Below are positions 41,181 to 49,607 of a stretch of DNA of 64,000 nt, piece after piece. Source of the stretch: an uncultured Oscillospiraceae bacterium. Its GTDB lineage: Bacteria; Bacillota; Clostridia; Oscillospirales; Oscillospiraceae. The stretch is from positions 1 to 64,000 of the forward strand of contig CANRLF010000004.1 in NCBI GenBank assembly GCA_947631395.1. Reading direction: 5' to 3'. Below the pieces are notes generated by a model. That model did no database searches and was not told the DNA's origin. It saw only the letters and a program-made list of their open reading frames with translations. The position numbers were made by a program, and so were the translations under genes. Within the stretch, counting starts at the first letter, position 1, and every line of letters begins with the position of its first letter.

Positions 41181-43777
41181 TGGACGTTGTACTCAGTGTG
41201 CTGAAATGGAGCGCGGCGGTGGGCGCCGTGGCGCTTCTGATCATGGCGCTGAAGCCGCTTCTTGACAGGCGGTTCGCGCCGAAGTGGCGGTATTACCTGT
41301 GGATGGTCCTGGCGCTGGCGCTGATGCTCTCACCGATGCGGTGGGAGGAGCTGCTTCCGGCTATGCCGGAGCCGGCGGTGGAGGTAACGGTGCCGGAGGT
41401 GAGACTGCCGGTGGCCCGGCCCGCAAGGCGTGAGAACACGGGCGCGGCGGGGAACGCGGCAAGGCCGGCGGGGAACGCCGCCAATCCGGCGGCGACCGTA
41501 AAGCCAGCCGGGACGAATACCGCGCCGGCGGTGAATAACGCGGAGAATGAGCCCGGGGTTGAGATAAGGCTGTCGGACGTGCTTACGGCGGTCTGGATCG
41601 CGGGGGCGGTGCTTTTCGCGGGCTACCACGTGCTGGGGACGCTCTGGTATAGCCGCCGGGCGCGGCGGTGGAGCGTGGCGGCGGGCGCGCAGCTTAAGGA
41701 GATATACGGCGAGGTCCTGGCGGACATGGAAATCAAAAGGGCCCCGGCGCTCAGAGTGAGCCGGGCGGTGGACTCGCCCATGGTCATGGGGCTCATACGT
41801 CCGGTAATGTACCTTCCGGAGAAATATATGGAGCCGGAGGAGGCGAGCTTTATCCTCCGCCACGAGCTCACCCACGTAAAACGGGCGGATCTCTGGTATA
41901 AGCTGCTGATGCTGGCGGCAAACGCCATGCACTGGTTCAATCCGGCGGTGTGGCTCATGCGCCGGAACGCCTCTGAGACGGTGGAGCTTTTATGCGACGA
42001 GGGGGCCGTCACCGGCGCCGACAGGTCCGCCAGGGTGGCGTACTGCGAGATGCTGCTCAGCAGTGTCAGCCACGAGCGGGGCGTGAGCAGGGCGGTGCTG
42101 TCCACGCACTTCGGGGGCGGCGCGAGGTCGGTGAAGAACAGGTTTAAAAATCTCCTCGCCGGAGGCCGGAAATTCGGCTGGACGGCTCTTTTGGCGGCGG
42201 TGCTGGCCGTAAGCGTGGCTGCCTGCGCCGTGGGCATAGGAGAAAAGGAGGGCGGGGAGCCGGCGCCGCAGCCTGCCCGGCAGGACGACAGGCAAACCGA
42301 GATGCCGAAAACCGACCCGACTACCCCGTCCGTGCCACAGCAGACTACCCCGCCCGTGACCGAACAGACTGTCCCGCCGGAGCCCTCCGAGCCGATCGAG
42401 GGGGCGGACAGGCCGAAAACGACGGAGATCTTCTATAACGGGGGCGTCCCGGCGAAGTACCACCTTGACCCGGTCACGCTGTTTGTGGGGAACGGATTTT
42501 CCCTTTACATCGCCGACGAGGGCTGGGAGTATTACGAGGAGCCCTACGGCGGCTATACGGCCCAGGGCTGGAAAAGCACCATAGATGATACCGCCAGGTT
42601 CTGGATCGTAAACCTCGGACAGAAAAGCTGGGAGGAGGCCCAGCAGTTCGCGAGAGAGAACGAGCCGGATTTCGATTTTAGAGAGGACCAGAGGGGCGGC
42701 CTTATGGGATATAAGGACGCCGGGTATAATGATGAGAATGGGGAACATATATGGGGCACATTGATGGACGTATATTTCGGATATGGACCGGACCACGACT
42801 ACATGATCGCCGCGTTTAAATTATATGATATGGAGAAAACGCCGAATAAAATTGAAGTACAGATCAGGGGCATGCTGGAAACGTGTTATCCGGGCACATC
42901 ATTGTCGGACTCGAGCTATCCGACAGTTATACTGCCCTGGCTTTATAGTGAGGAGTTCGCGGGATTTGACGAGCTCTCCGTACCAAAGCTCCAGGCGTTC
43001 AAGCTCCGGCTCGGCGAGGTGGAGAAGGAGAAACTTATGGAGCGGGCGGAAAAGGCGGCTGCGGCTCTCTGGGGTTCCTACACGGTGAACGAGTACGGCT
43101 TCCTCGTATCGGACGTTAGGGAGGATGAGTATTACGAGCGCATCTGCGTTTCCGACGGGGACATCAGCTTTTTCGCAAGCTACGGCGACAGGGAGAGTGA
43201 GGGCTTTTCGAGGGATAAAAAGCTCACCGTCGACGAGGCCATAAAAACGGCCAGGGCGTTCACCGATGCCTTTGGTTTGCAGGAGCTTACGAATGTGGAG
43301 CCGGACATATGGGTGGACCCGCGGTACGACGGGGCGGAGGTCCTGGTATCCTGGCCGCTTATGGTGGACGGGGCCCCCATAAAGGACGCGCTGAAGGTCA
43401 ACATCATCGGGGATAAGGTGGAGCACATGGTATTCAACGCCTGGGTGCCGGAGAGGATAACCGACGAGACGCCGGAGATTTACATCGATGATCCCGAGGA
43501 CGCGCTCTACTGCGTAAACTGCGCCAGAAAAACGGTCCATCCAATCGCGGACGAGTCAATGAACAGCATGTTCTTCAAGGCCCAAAAGCCGACCGGTGTG
43601 ACCTTCGAGTGGGTGGAACAGTACGGGGAATACGTCCCGGCGTACAAATTCGGCTTCACCAATGAGGGCGTCGGAGAGGACGCGGAGAGTTTCAACGCCA
43701 TCGTCTATGCCTGCACCGGCTATGTGGATCTCGACCAGGGCTACGGCGAGTGTTTCCTGTCGCCGTACATATTATAA
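41180..43777 (+). CDS. BlaR1-type M56 metalloprotease with novel sensor
   Basis: An 865-residue integral-membrane sensor-protease. Helices lie near residues 8-25, 35-52, 133-153 and 330-350. The M56 zinc site is HELTHVKRADLWYK (His228, Glu229, His232) with LLCDEGAV providing the third ligand. After the last helix comes a Pro/Thr/Gln linker (~357-400) and a 460-residue extracellular region. This region is not the class D beta-lactamase-like sensor of classical BlaR1: I see no STxK/SxN/KTG set. It holds a PsbP-like unit (GNGFSLYIADEGWEYYEEPY, ~435-560) and two further domains, one near 690-760 resembling a PepSY-like fold (KLTVDEAIKTARAFTDAFGL). The start is ATG 41180, 7 nt after GGAGG. Ligand unknown; signal probably cell-envelope stress. 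Confidence 0.85.
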   Translation: MDVVLSVLKWSAAVGAVALLIMALKPLLDRRFAPKWRYYLWMVLALALMLSPMRWEELLPAMPEPAVEVTVPEVRLPVARPARRENTGAAGNAARPAGNAANPAATVKPAGTNTAPAVNNAENEPGVEIRLSDVLTAVWIAGAVLFAGYHVLGTLWYSRRARRWSVAAGAQLKEIYGEVLADMEIKRAPALRVSRAVDSPMVMGLIRPVMYLPEKYMEPEEASFILRHELTHVKRADLWYKLLMLAANAMHWFNPAVWLMRRNASETVELLCDEGAVTGADRSARVAYCEMLLSSVSHERGVSRAVLSTHFGGGARSVKNRFKNLLAGGRKFGWTALLAAVLAVSVAACAVGIGEKEGGEPAPQPARQDDRQTEMPKTDPTTPSVPQQTTPPVTEQTVPPEPSEPIEGADRPKTTEIFYNGGVPAKYHLDPVTLFVGNGFSLYIADEGWEYYEEPYGGYTAQGWKSTIDDTARFWIVNLGQKSWEEAQQFARENEPDFDFREDQRGGLMGYKDAGYNDENGEHIWGTLMDVYFGYGPDHDYMIAAFKLYDMEKTPNKIEVQIRGMLETCYPGTSLSDSSYPTVILPWLYSEEFAGFDELSVPKLQAFKLRLGEVEKEKLMERAEKAAAALWGSYTVNEYGFLVSDVREDEYYERICVSDGDISFFASYGDRESEGFSRDKKLTVDEAIKTARAFTDAFGLQELTNVEPDIWVDPRYDGAEVLVSWPLMVDGAPIKDALKVNIIGDKVEHMVFNAWVPERITDETPEIYIDDPEDALYCVNCARKTVHPIADESMNSMFFKAQKPTGVTFEWVEQYGEYVPAYKFGFTNEGVGEDAESFNAIVYACTGYVDLDQGYGECFLSPYIL

Positions 43778-43784
43778 AAATAAG

Positions 43785-43817
43785 GGGGCAGTCACCGAAC
43801 AAGGGACTGCCCCTTTT
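43785..43817 (+). terminator. Rho-independent terminator of blaI-blaR1
   Basis: GGGGCAGTC (43785-43793) pairs with GACTGCCCC (43805-43813), followed by TTTT. Confidence 0.85.
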
Positions 43818-43930
43818 GAAAAGGGTAAAAAACGGCGGAAAATTTAAAATTTCTGTGAAGTGGTTGAAATTCGACGGGATAGGATTTATCATCAATATTA
43901 TAATACATCAGGCGAAAGGAGGGACGGGAC

Positions 43931-44746
43931 ATGCCCTGCGCTTACGCGCATCTCAGGTTTGGGCGGGAGATCCTGCCGAAGCTGCCGCCGGCGGTCAGAG
44001 ACGCCGTCATGCAGTATAAGGAGCTATACGAGATAGGCGTCCATGGGCCGGACGTGCTGTTTTACCACAGCCCCATGGTGCCGGATAAGATTACGAGGCT
44101 GGGCCACAGCCTCCACCACAAGAGCGGCGCTGAGGTATTCGGGCAGGCGGCGCGTGTCCTCGACGATCACCCGGAGGCAATGTACAGGGCGTACATGTAC
44201 GGGTATCTGGCCCACTTCGCCCTTGACTGCATGTGTCACGGATACGTCAACAAATTCGCCCGTGAGCACGACACAAGGCACAACGAGATAGAGATGGAGT
44301 TTGACAGGCTACTTGAGGTCGAGGACGGCCTTGACCCACTGCGCCACGACACGGCCGCGCACATCGTGCCAAGCCGGCGCAACAGCGCGGTGATAGCGGC
44401 CTTTTACCCCGGGGCGGAGCTCAGGGACATACAGCGGTCGCTGAAGTCCATGATCTTCTGCCTGCGGGTGCTTCACGCGCCGAATATGCGAAAGCGCAAG
44501 GCGCTGCTGGCGGCATTCCGGGCAACGGGCAGGTACAGGGATCTGGCGGGGCTCGTGATGAGCCTGGAGCCAAGCCCAGTGTGCCGCGAGAGCAGTAAGC
44601 GGCTGTCGGAGCTTTATAAGCTGGCCGTGCCGCTGGCGGTAAAGCTTATCTCGGAGTTTGACCGCGTCCGCGAGGGGAAAGCGGAGCCGGACAGGCATTT
44701 GGAGCTTGATTTTCTGTCGGAGAAACCGGGGAGAGCGGGGGAATGA
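43931..44746 (+). CDS. Zinc-dependent phospholipase C family protein
   Basis: A 271-residue helical protein of the zinc-dependent phospholipase C/S1-P1 nuclease fold (PF00882 type). Metal-ligand candidates are the N-terminal YAHLRFGREIL, GVHGPDVLFYH (His/Asp), GHSLHHKSG (near 56), YMYGYLAHFALDCMCHGYVN (His85-region) and REHDTRHNEIEMEFD. No signal peptide is visible, which is usual for the Firmicute intracellular members of the family whose substrate is unknown. AAAGGAGGGACGG precedes the ATG. It stands alone between a terminator and a repeat block. Confidence 0.8.
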   Translation: MPCAYAHLRFGREILPKLPPAVRDAVMQYKELYEIGVHGPDVLFYHSPMVPDKITRLGHSLHHKSGAEVFGQAARVLDDHPEAMYRAYMYGYLAHFALDCMCHGYVNKFAREHDTRHNEIEMEFDRLLEVEDGLDPLRHDTAAHIVPSRRNSAVIAAFYPGAELRDIQRSLKSMIFCLRVLHAPNMRKRKALLAAFRATGRYRDLAGLVMSLEPSPVCRESSKRLSELYKLAVPLAVKLISEFDRVREGKAEPDRHLELDFLSEKPGRAGE

Positions 44747-44749
44747 GGG

Positions 44750-45140
44750 TGCGCCGGAGGCGCGGATCGGAATAGGGGAGGGTTTGGAACCCTCCCCTAC
44801 GATATTTTTGGAAGATTTATCTATTAAACCCGTGGGGGCGGGTTGTGGGACCCGCCCGGTTTTTAATACGCGCCGCAAGGCGCAACCTTTTTTGGGAACG
44901 GGGGAATGTGGTTGCGGCTGGCGCCGCGGATCCCACCTCATCCCTGCCCTTCCCCGCCGGGGCGGGGAAGGCGAGCCCGCGGGGGAGGGTGGGGCGAGGG
45001 AGGAGGGGGTGCGCACGGATATACCCTCGATCCCTCAGTCTCGCTTTGCTCGACAGCTCCCCTTACGAAGGGGAGCCTAATTTAAAAGGTTGCGGCCGGG
45101 GGGCCGCGGATTTTATCGCCTGCGGGCGGGACGGGGTATA
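44750..45140. repeat. Intergenic repeat block
   Basis: A third copy of the composite seen at 30417 and 30781: GGGAGGGTTTGGAACCCTCC, an AGATTTATCTATT spacer, TTTTTAATACGCGCCGCAAG, TTGCGGCTGGCGCCGCGGAT and CCTTCCCCGCCGGGGCGGGG, followed by CCCTCAGTCTCGCTTTGCTC, CTCCCCTTACGAAGGGGAG and GGCCGGGGGGCCGCGGATTT units. No credible genes. Confidence 0.85.
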
Positions 45141-45170
45141 AAAACCGGGCGGGTCGTGGGACCCGCCCGG
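45141..45170 (-). terminator. Terminator of the hydrogenase gene
   Basis: CCGGGCGGGTC (45145-45155) and GACCCGCCCGG (45160-45170) form an 11-bp stem. Read on the minus strand it is followed by TTTTTATAC, about 10 bp beyond the stop. Confidence 0.85.
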
Positions 45171-45179
45171 GGTTTTGGG

Positions 45180-46694
45180 TTAGGAACGCTCCTCGATGAG
45201 AGGGAGGTAGTGGAGGTATTTGCTATCCAGGATGCACTTGGCGTCGGCGTCGTCCATGGCTTTTTTGACTTCGCCGGTGGAGTACTGGACGCTGGCGATG
45301 GTGCCGGCGCCGGCTACGCAGCCGCCGGGGCAGCCCATGCCCTCAAGGAGGTAGCCGTTATATTTTCCGGCCTTGGCAAGGGTGAGCATCTTCTTGCACT
45401 CGGCAAGGCCGTTGGCGTGGGCGACCTTTATCTCGCGGTCCGGGGCAAGCTGGCGGGCGGCGTTCACCACGGCGGTGGCCACGCCGCCGGCTACGGCGAA
45501 GCCCCGGCCGTCGGCGGTGGCCTCGTTCATGGGATCGGACTCAAGCTCCGCCGGGTCGATCTCCTTGGCGTCGAACATGCCCAGGACCTCCTCGAAGGTC
45601 AGGACGAAGTCCACGTCGGAGCGGATCTCCTTACGGGAGGCCTCCAGCTTCTTGGCCGCGCAGGGGCCGATGAAGCAGACCTTACAGCCGGGGTGGTCCT
45701 TTTTGATCATGCGGCCCGTCAGGACCATGGGCGTAAGGGCCATGGAGATGTTGCCGGCGATGGTGGGGAAGAGCTTCTTGGCCATCATGGTCCACGCCGG
45801 ACAGCAGGAGGTGGCCATGAAGGGCTTCTCATCCGGGACCTCCTTCAAAAAGTCCTGGGCCTCCTGAAGGGTGCATATGTCGGCGCCGATGGATACCTCC
45901 ACAAGGTCGGCAAAGCCGAGGGCCTTGAAGGCGGAGCGCATCTTGTCGTGGGTCAGGGCCGTGCCGAACTGGCCGCAGAAGGCCGGGGCAATGGCGGCGT
46001 AGACGGGGGTGTCGCTCTTTATGGCCATTATGGTCTGATATATCTGGCCCTTGTCCGCGATGGCGGCGAAGGGACAGCTGACAAGGCACTGGCCGCAGGA
46101 CACGCACTTGGTCTGGTCGATCTCCGCACGGCCGTAAGAGTCGGTCCTGATGGCGCCCATGCCGCAGGCCGCGGCGCAGGGGCGCTCCTGCTTTATTATG
46201 GCGTGATAGGAGCAGGCGTCGGCGCACCGTCCGCACTTTACGCACAGGTGCTCGTCGATCCGGCTCTTGCCGTTGACCATGGTGATGGCGTTCCGGGGGC
46301 AGACCTCAAGGCAGGGATGCTCAAAGCACCCCTGACAGGCGTTGGTGACGAGGACCTGCTTTTCAGGGCACTTGTTGCAGGCGAATTTGATGACGTTGAC
46401 CAGGGGAGGGGTGTAGTACTTCTCGGCGATGGCGCTTTCGTCCACGCCGTCGTTGAGCTCCACCTGCTCGGCCACGTTGCGGATGGGCAGGCCCATAGCC
46501 AGCCTCAGCCGCTCGCCGACGATGGCGCGCTCAAGAAAGATGCTGTCCCGGTAGGTCGCCACCTCGCCGGGGATTATTTTGTACGGGAGCCTGACTATCT
46601 CCTTTGAGATGTCACTGCCCTCGTATGCCGTGCGGGCGATCTCGGTAAAAATCTTGTGGCGGATCTTCGTCTTGTTTGACTCGAGCCCTCTCAT
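45180..46694 (-). CDS. [FeFe] hydrogenase, group B-like, monomeric
   Basis: A 504-residue iron-sulfur enzyme. Residues ~105-215 hold 4Fe-4S ligands in several ferredoxin-type clusters: CNKCPEKQVLVTNACQGC, CVKCGRCADAC, CAAACGMGAI and CVSCGQCLVSCPF. The H-cluster domain follows with L1 TSCCPAW, L2 GPCAAKKLE (GPC where group A has MPC) and L3 EGMGCPGGCVAGAG. The GPC form, the single subunit and the 4-cysteine N-terminal arrangement fit group B hydrogenases of Clostridia. It probably exchanges electrons with ferredoxin to make or take up H2 in fermentation. No maturase genes are in the window. AGGAGG lies upstream of the ATG. Confidence 0.87.
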   Translation of the reverse strand: MRGLESNKTKIRHKIFTEIARTAYEGSDISKEIVRLPYKIIPGEVATYRDSIFLERAIVGERLRLAMGLPIRNVAEQVELNDGVDESAIAEKYYTPPLVNVIKFACNKCPEKQVLVTNACQGCFEHPCLEVCPRNAITMVNGKSRIDEHLCVKCGRCADACSYHAIIKQERPCAAACGMGAIRTDSYGRAEIDQTKCVSCGQCLVSCPFAAIADKGQIYQTIMAIKSDTPVYAAIAPAFCGQFGTALTHDKMRSAFKALGFADLVEVSIGADICTLQEAQDFLKEVPDEKPFMATSCCPAWTMMAKKLFPTIAGNISMALTPMVLTGRMIKKDHPGCKVCFIGPCAAKKLEASRKEIRSDVDFVLTFEEVLGMFDAKEIDPAELESDPMNEATADGRGFAVAGGVATAVVNAARQLAPDREIKVAHANGLAECKKMLTLAKAGKYNGYLLEGMGCPGGCVAGAGTIASVQYSTGEVKKAMDDADAKCILDSKYLHYLPLIEERS

Positions 46695-46775
46695 TATGTA
46701 CGCGCCTCCTCAGTGGTATATTTAAATGTATCGCTGATATGCCCGTGTAGTACCGGGGGTATACGCTATGCTCAC

Positions 46776-46805
46776 ATTATATCATAAGCTCCGGGGTATG
46801 TTCAA
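46776..46805 (-). promoter_or_regulatory. Hydrogenase promoter (minus strand)
   Basis: On the minus strand TTGAAC (46805-46800), 18-nt spacer, TATAAT (46781-46776). It leaves an ~80-nt leader before the hydrogenase ATG. It lies just beside the convergent end of the upstream pectinesterase gene. Confidence 0.55.
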
Positions 46806-46809
46806 GAGG

Positions 46810-47673
46810 TTATCGGGAGTATATTTTTACCCAGGGGACTCTTCCGGCAACGGGGGGCGACTCATAGAACCTGGCGGTTTCGTCACGGTGGGTGTCGTTC
46901 CACTTGTCAAAGCCGAGAGGGGAGATGTGCGGGCCGTACCGGCAGTTTTCAAATACGCACAGCCCGTAGTCCCGCCAGGGCCGGGCGAGGTAGATGCTGC
47001 CCGGCTCCACGCCGGGCTCCGAGGTGAAGTCGCAATCCCGGAACAGAAAGCCCTCGGTCTGCTCCGGCTCGTGGGCGGGGGCCGCGGCGTAGCCACAGCG
47101 GCGGGCGTCGTTGAGGGAGCGTATCTCGCAGTTTTCGAAAAGCGTCTCGCCGCAGCCGAATATGAAGTCCACCGTGCCCTCGATGAGGCAGTGGGAGAAT
47201 TTCTGGCGGCAGACGGTGTCACGCCGGAGAATGTCCGGCAGGAAGCCGTCATAGCGGGCTATGAGGTCCCGGGGCAGGGGACCGGAGAACAGCGTGTCCT
47301 GAGTGGAGCTCAGGCGGCACCGCTCCATGAGGAAGTTGTCGGCGTATACCGTCAGGGCCACCTCCTGGCCGAGATTTTCCGGGTGGAGGGAGTCGTTGAC
47401 GACGGCCAGGTCCCGCACGGTCACGTTGTCGGCGCATACCGCCAGGGTCCAGGTCCGGAAGGTGTTGTACTCCACGCCCTTCTCATCAAGCTTTTTCGCG
47501 TAGTCGTCCCATACGATCACGCTCTTATCCATCCCGGCGCCGGTGACGGTCACGCCGGGCGCGGTTATCATGGCCTTAAGCCTCCAGACGCCCTGGGCGA
47601 GGCGTATGTCCTCTCCGGGCGCGGCGTTTGCCAGGATATTCCCAAGATCCTGGCCGGGTTGCACCAAAATCAC
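46810..47673 (-). CDS. Pectinesterase (CE8 family)
   Basis: A 287-residue parallel beta-helix enzyme that de-esterifies methylated homogalacturonan. Active-site signatures are all present: ALTVYADNFLMERCRLSSTQDTLF-type region with STQDTLF (catalytic Asp), IEGTVDFIFGCGETLFENC (second Asp) and YLARPWRDYGLCVFENC (substrate-binding Arg and Trp). No signal peptide is visible, so it may be cytoplasmic, acting on imported oligogalacturonides. The start is GTG 47673, after AAAGGGGGT. It is divergent from the transporter operon, with an AT-rich 286-bp intergenic region between. Confidence 0.9.
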   Translation of the reverse strand: MILVQPGQDLGNILANAAPGEDIRLAQGVWRLKAMITAPGVTVTGAGMDKSVIVWDDYAKKLDEKGVEYNTFRTWTLAVCADNVTVRDLAVVNDSLHPENLGQEVALTVYADNFLMERCRLSSTQDTLFSGPLPRDLIARYDGFLPDILRRDTVCRQKFSHCLIEGTVDFIFGCGETLFENCEIRSLNDARRCGYAAAPAHEPEQTEGFLFRDCDFTSEPGVEPGSIYLARPWRDYGLCVFENCRYGPHISPLGFDKWNDTHRDETARFYESPPVAGRVPWVKIYSR

Positions 47674-47781
47674 GGTGGATGACCCCCTTTCGTTTGGCTA
47701 CATTATACTCACAAATTGTAACAAAGACATAATATTTTGTTAAAAAATCTGTTTTGTATATAAATTGGCGTGTTTTGTCCA

Positions 47782-47810
47782 TATACATAAAAACCGCCAG
47801 CATGTATAAT
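47782..47810 (+). promoter_or_regulatory. Candidate promoter of pectin transporter operon
   Basis: TATACA (47782-47787), 17-nt spacer, TATAAT (47805-47810) in an AT-rich divergent intergenic region. The -35 is weak, consistent with an activator-dependent promoter; no operator was recognised. Confidence 0.45.
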
Positions 47811-47959
47811 AATAGACAAATTAAAGGTGCCGATGTGGATATTTTGCACAAAAAATGACGGACCCTTTTACAATACAGTGATTTTTACAGCCCGAAATCG
47901 AAGAAATTCGCGCGATTATGGGTTGTTTTGGCGTGTTTGGCCGCGATTTGGAGGAAAAA

Positions 47960-48550
47960 ATGGAGCGAGGAAGGACTCTTGGACAGTACAGGATCATTGA
48001 TCTGACCATATTCGCTGTCCTGATGTGTGTCTTTGAGTACCTTATTATAAAAGCGGCGATGGCATGGTTCCCTCAGGAGCTGTACACCGTATCCTTGGCG
48101 GCTCCGCTCACAGCCATCGTGTTCATGCGGTGGGGCCTTTGGGGCATCATACACCCGGCGATTATCGGCTTCGTCTTCTGCCTGTTTTCCGGAGGTACCG
48201 GGGAGCAGTATGTTATATATTGTGTGGGGAATCTCTTCTCTGCTCTATCCCTGATTCTGCTCTTCAGGGTGGGGAAGGAGAAGGTGAGGACCAGCAAATG
48301 GCTTTCACTTCTTTTTCCCATACTGGTGCAGTTCCTGATGCACGGCGGAAGAGCGTTGGTGGCGCTTGTACTGGGGGCGACGCCGGCGAGTGTGACGGGC
48401 TTTTTCCTTCAGGACGGTCTGTCATACATTTTTACCCTGGTGATCGCGTGGATCGTCAGAAGGCTGGATGGCGTCTACGAGGATCAAAAACATTACCTTC
48501 TTCGCCTCAATTCGGAGAAGGAAAAAAAGGAGGTAAAAAATGAAAGTTAG
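47960..48550 (+). CDS. Membrane protein heading the pectin transporter operon
   Basis: A 196-residue protein with about five hydrophobic helices (LTIFAVLMCVFEYLIIKAAM, LAAPLTAIVFMRWGLWGIIH, AIIGFVFCLFSGG, LSLLFPILVQFLMHGGRALV, FLQDGLSYIFTLVIAWIVRR). Size and topology resemble the S component of an ECF transporter, but I see no specific motif. The start is ATG 47960, directly after TTGGAGGAAAAA. It overlaps the first permease gene by 11 bp, so it belongs to the transport operon. Its role is unknown. Confidence 0.75.
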   Translation: MERGRTLGQYRIIDLTIFAVLMCVFEYLIIKAAMAWFPQELYTVSLAAPLTAIVFMRWGLWGIIHPAIIGFVFCLFSGGTGEQYVIYCVGNLFSALSLILLFRVGKEKVRTSKWLSLLFPILVQFLMHGGRALVALVLGATPASVTGFFLQDGLSYIFTLVIAWIVRRLDGVYEDQKHYLLRLNSEKEKKEVKNES

Positions 48551-49595
48551 AGCAGCGGATTTCCTCGTATATGACAAGGAAAATGACATATACAGAGAAA
48601 ATCCGGAACAAGTCGTCCGTGATGACGTGGAGAAGCACTACTGGCTCCATGTCGGAAGGTCGATAATCAAAGACTGGCGTCTGTACCTGATGCTGGTCCC
48701 GATGCTCCTGGTCTTCCTGTTCTGGCGGTACTTCCCGATGTACGAGCTGCTGAGCTGCTTCAAGGTGGAAAACCCGGTAGTTCCGGTATCCGGCCAGCTT
48801 TTCTCTGGCTTCTCGTATTTCAAGAGACTGCTGTTCGCCGGAGACTCCCTTTCTTCGGATTTCTGGCGCGCAATGAGGAATACCTTCATTACGAGCTTCT
48901 ACGGACTGTGCTTCGGGTTCCCGATGCCGATCATTCTGGCCCTCTTCTTCAATGAGGTCAGATCAAACGGTGTAAGAAGCGTGTTCCAGGTGCTTACATA
49001 CCTGCCGAAGTTCATGTCCACCGTTATCATGACGTCCCTGGTGACCATGCTGGTCAAGCAGGGCGGCACCACCACCAACATGGGCGTTATCAGCCAGGCC
49101 CTTGTGAAGCTGGGCATCATCTCCAAGGAGGTAGGCCAGGCCGGACTCCTTAACAATCCCGCGTATTTCCGCACACTGTACCAGATCAGCGGCATCTGGG
49201 AGGGCGCGGGCTATGACAGCATCGTGTTCTTCGCGGCTATCATCGCCATCTCCCCGACCAGCTATGAGGCCGCGCAGATCGACGGCGCGAACAAGTGGGC
49301 GCAGATGCGGTATGTGGTCCTGCCCAGTATTTTGTCCACCATCGTCATCATGCTCATAACCCGTATCGGCTCACTGCTGAATGTCGGATATGAGAAGGTC
49401 ATGCTTCTTTACAACGACAGGACCTGGGTGACCGCCGACGTGGTATCAACCTTCGCCCAGCGCAACGGCCTTGCCAGCACGGGGCAGAAGGGTCTCGCGG
49501 CAGCGGCTGAAATGATGAATAACGTGGTCGGCATGTTGCTGGTCATAGGCTCCAACACCATTGCCCGCAAGGCCACCAACACATCGCTGTACTGA
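48540..49595 (+). CDS. Sugar ABC transporter permease, LplB/YtcP-like (1)
   Basis: A 351-residue CUT1 permease. After a ~45-residue cytoplasmic start come six helices (LYLMLVPMLLVFLFWRYFPM first) and the binding-protein-dependent-transport EAA loop YEAAQIDGANKWAQMRYVVLP (residues ~250-270), which contacts the ATPase. Extra sequence (LVKQGGTTTNMGVISQALVK) between helices is typical of the LplB branch used for large or acidic oligosaccharides. AAGGAGGT precedes the ATG. It pairs with the next permease to form the channel. Confidence 0.9.
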   Translation: MKVRAADFLVYDKENDIYRENPEQVVRDDVEKHYWLHVGRSIIKDWRLYLMLVPMLLVFLFWRYFPMYELLSCFKVENPVVPVSGQLFSGFSYFKRLLFAGDSLSSDFWRAMRNTFITSFYGLCFGFPMPIILALFFNEVRSNGVRSVFQVLTYLPKFMSTVIMTSLVTMLVKQGGTTTNMGVISQALVKLGIISKEVGQAGLLNNPAYFRTLYQISGIWEGAGYDSIVFFAAIIAISPTSYEAAQIDGANKWAQMRYVVLPSILSTIVIMLITRIGSLLNVGYEKVMLLYNDRTWVTADVVSTFAQRNGLASTGQKGLAAAAEMMNNVVGMLLVIGSNTIARKATNTSLY

Positions 49596-49607
49596 TAGGA
49601 GGGCGAC

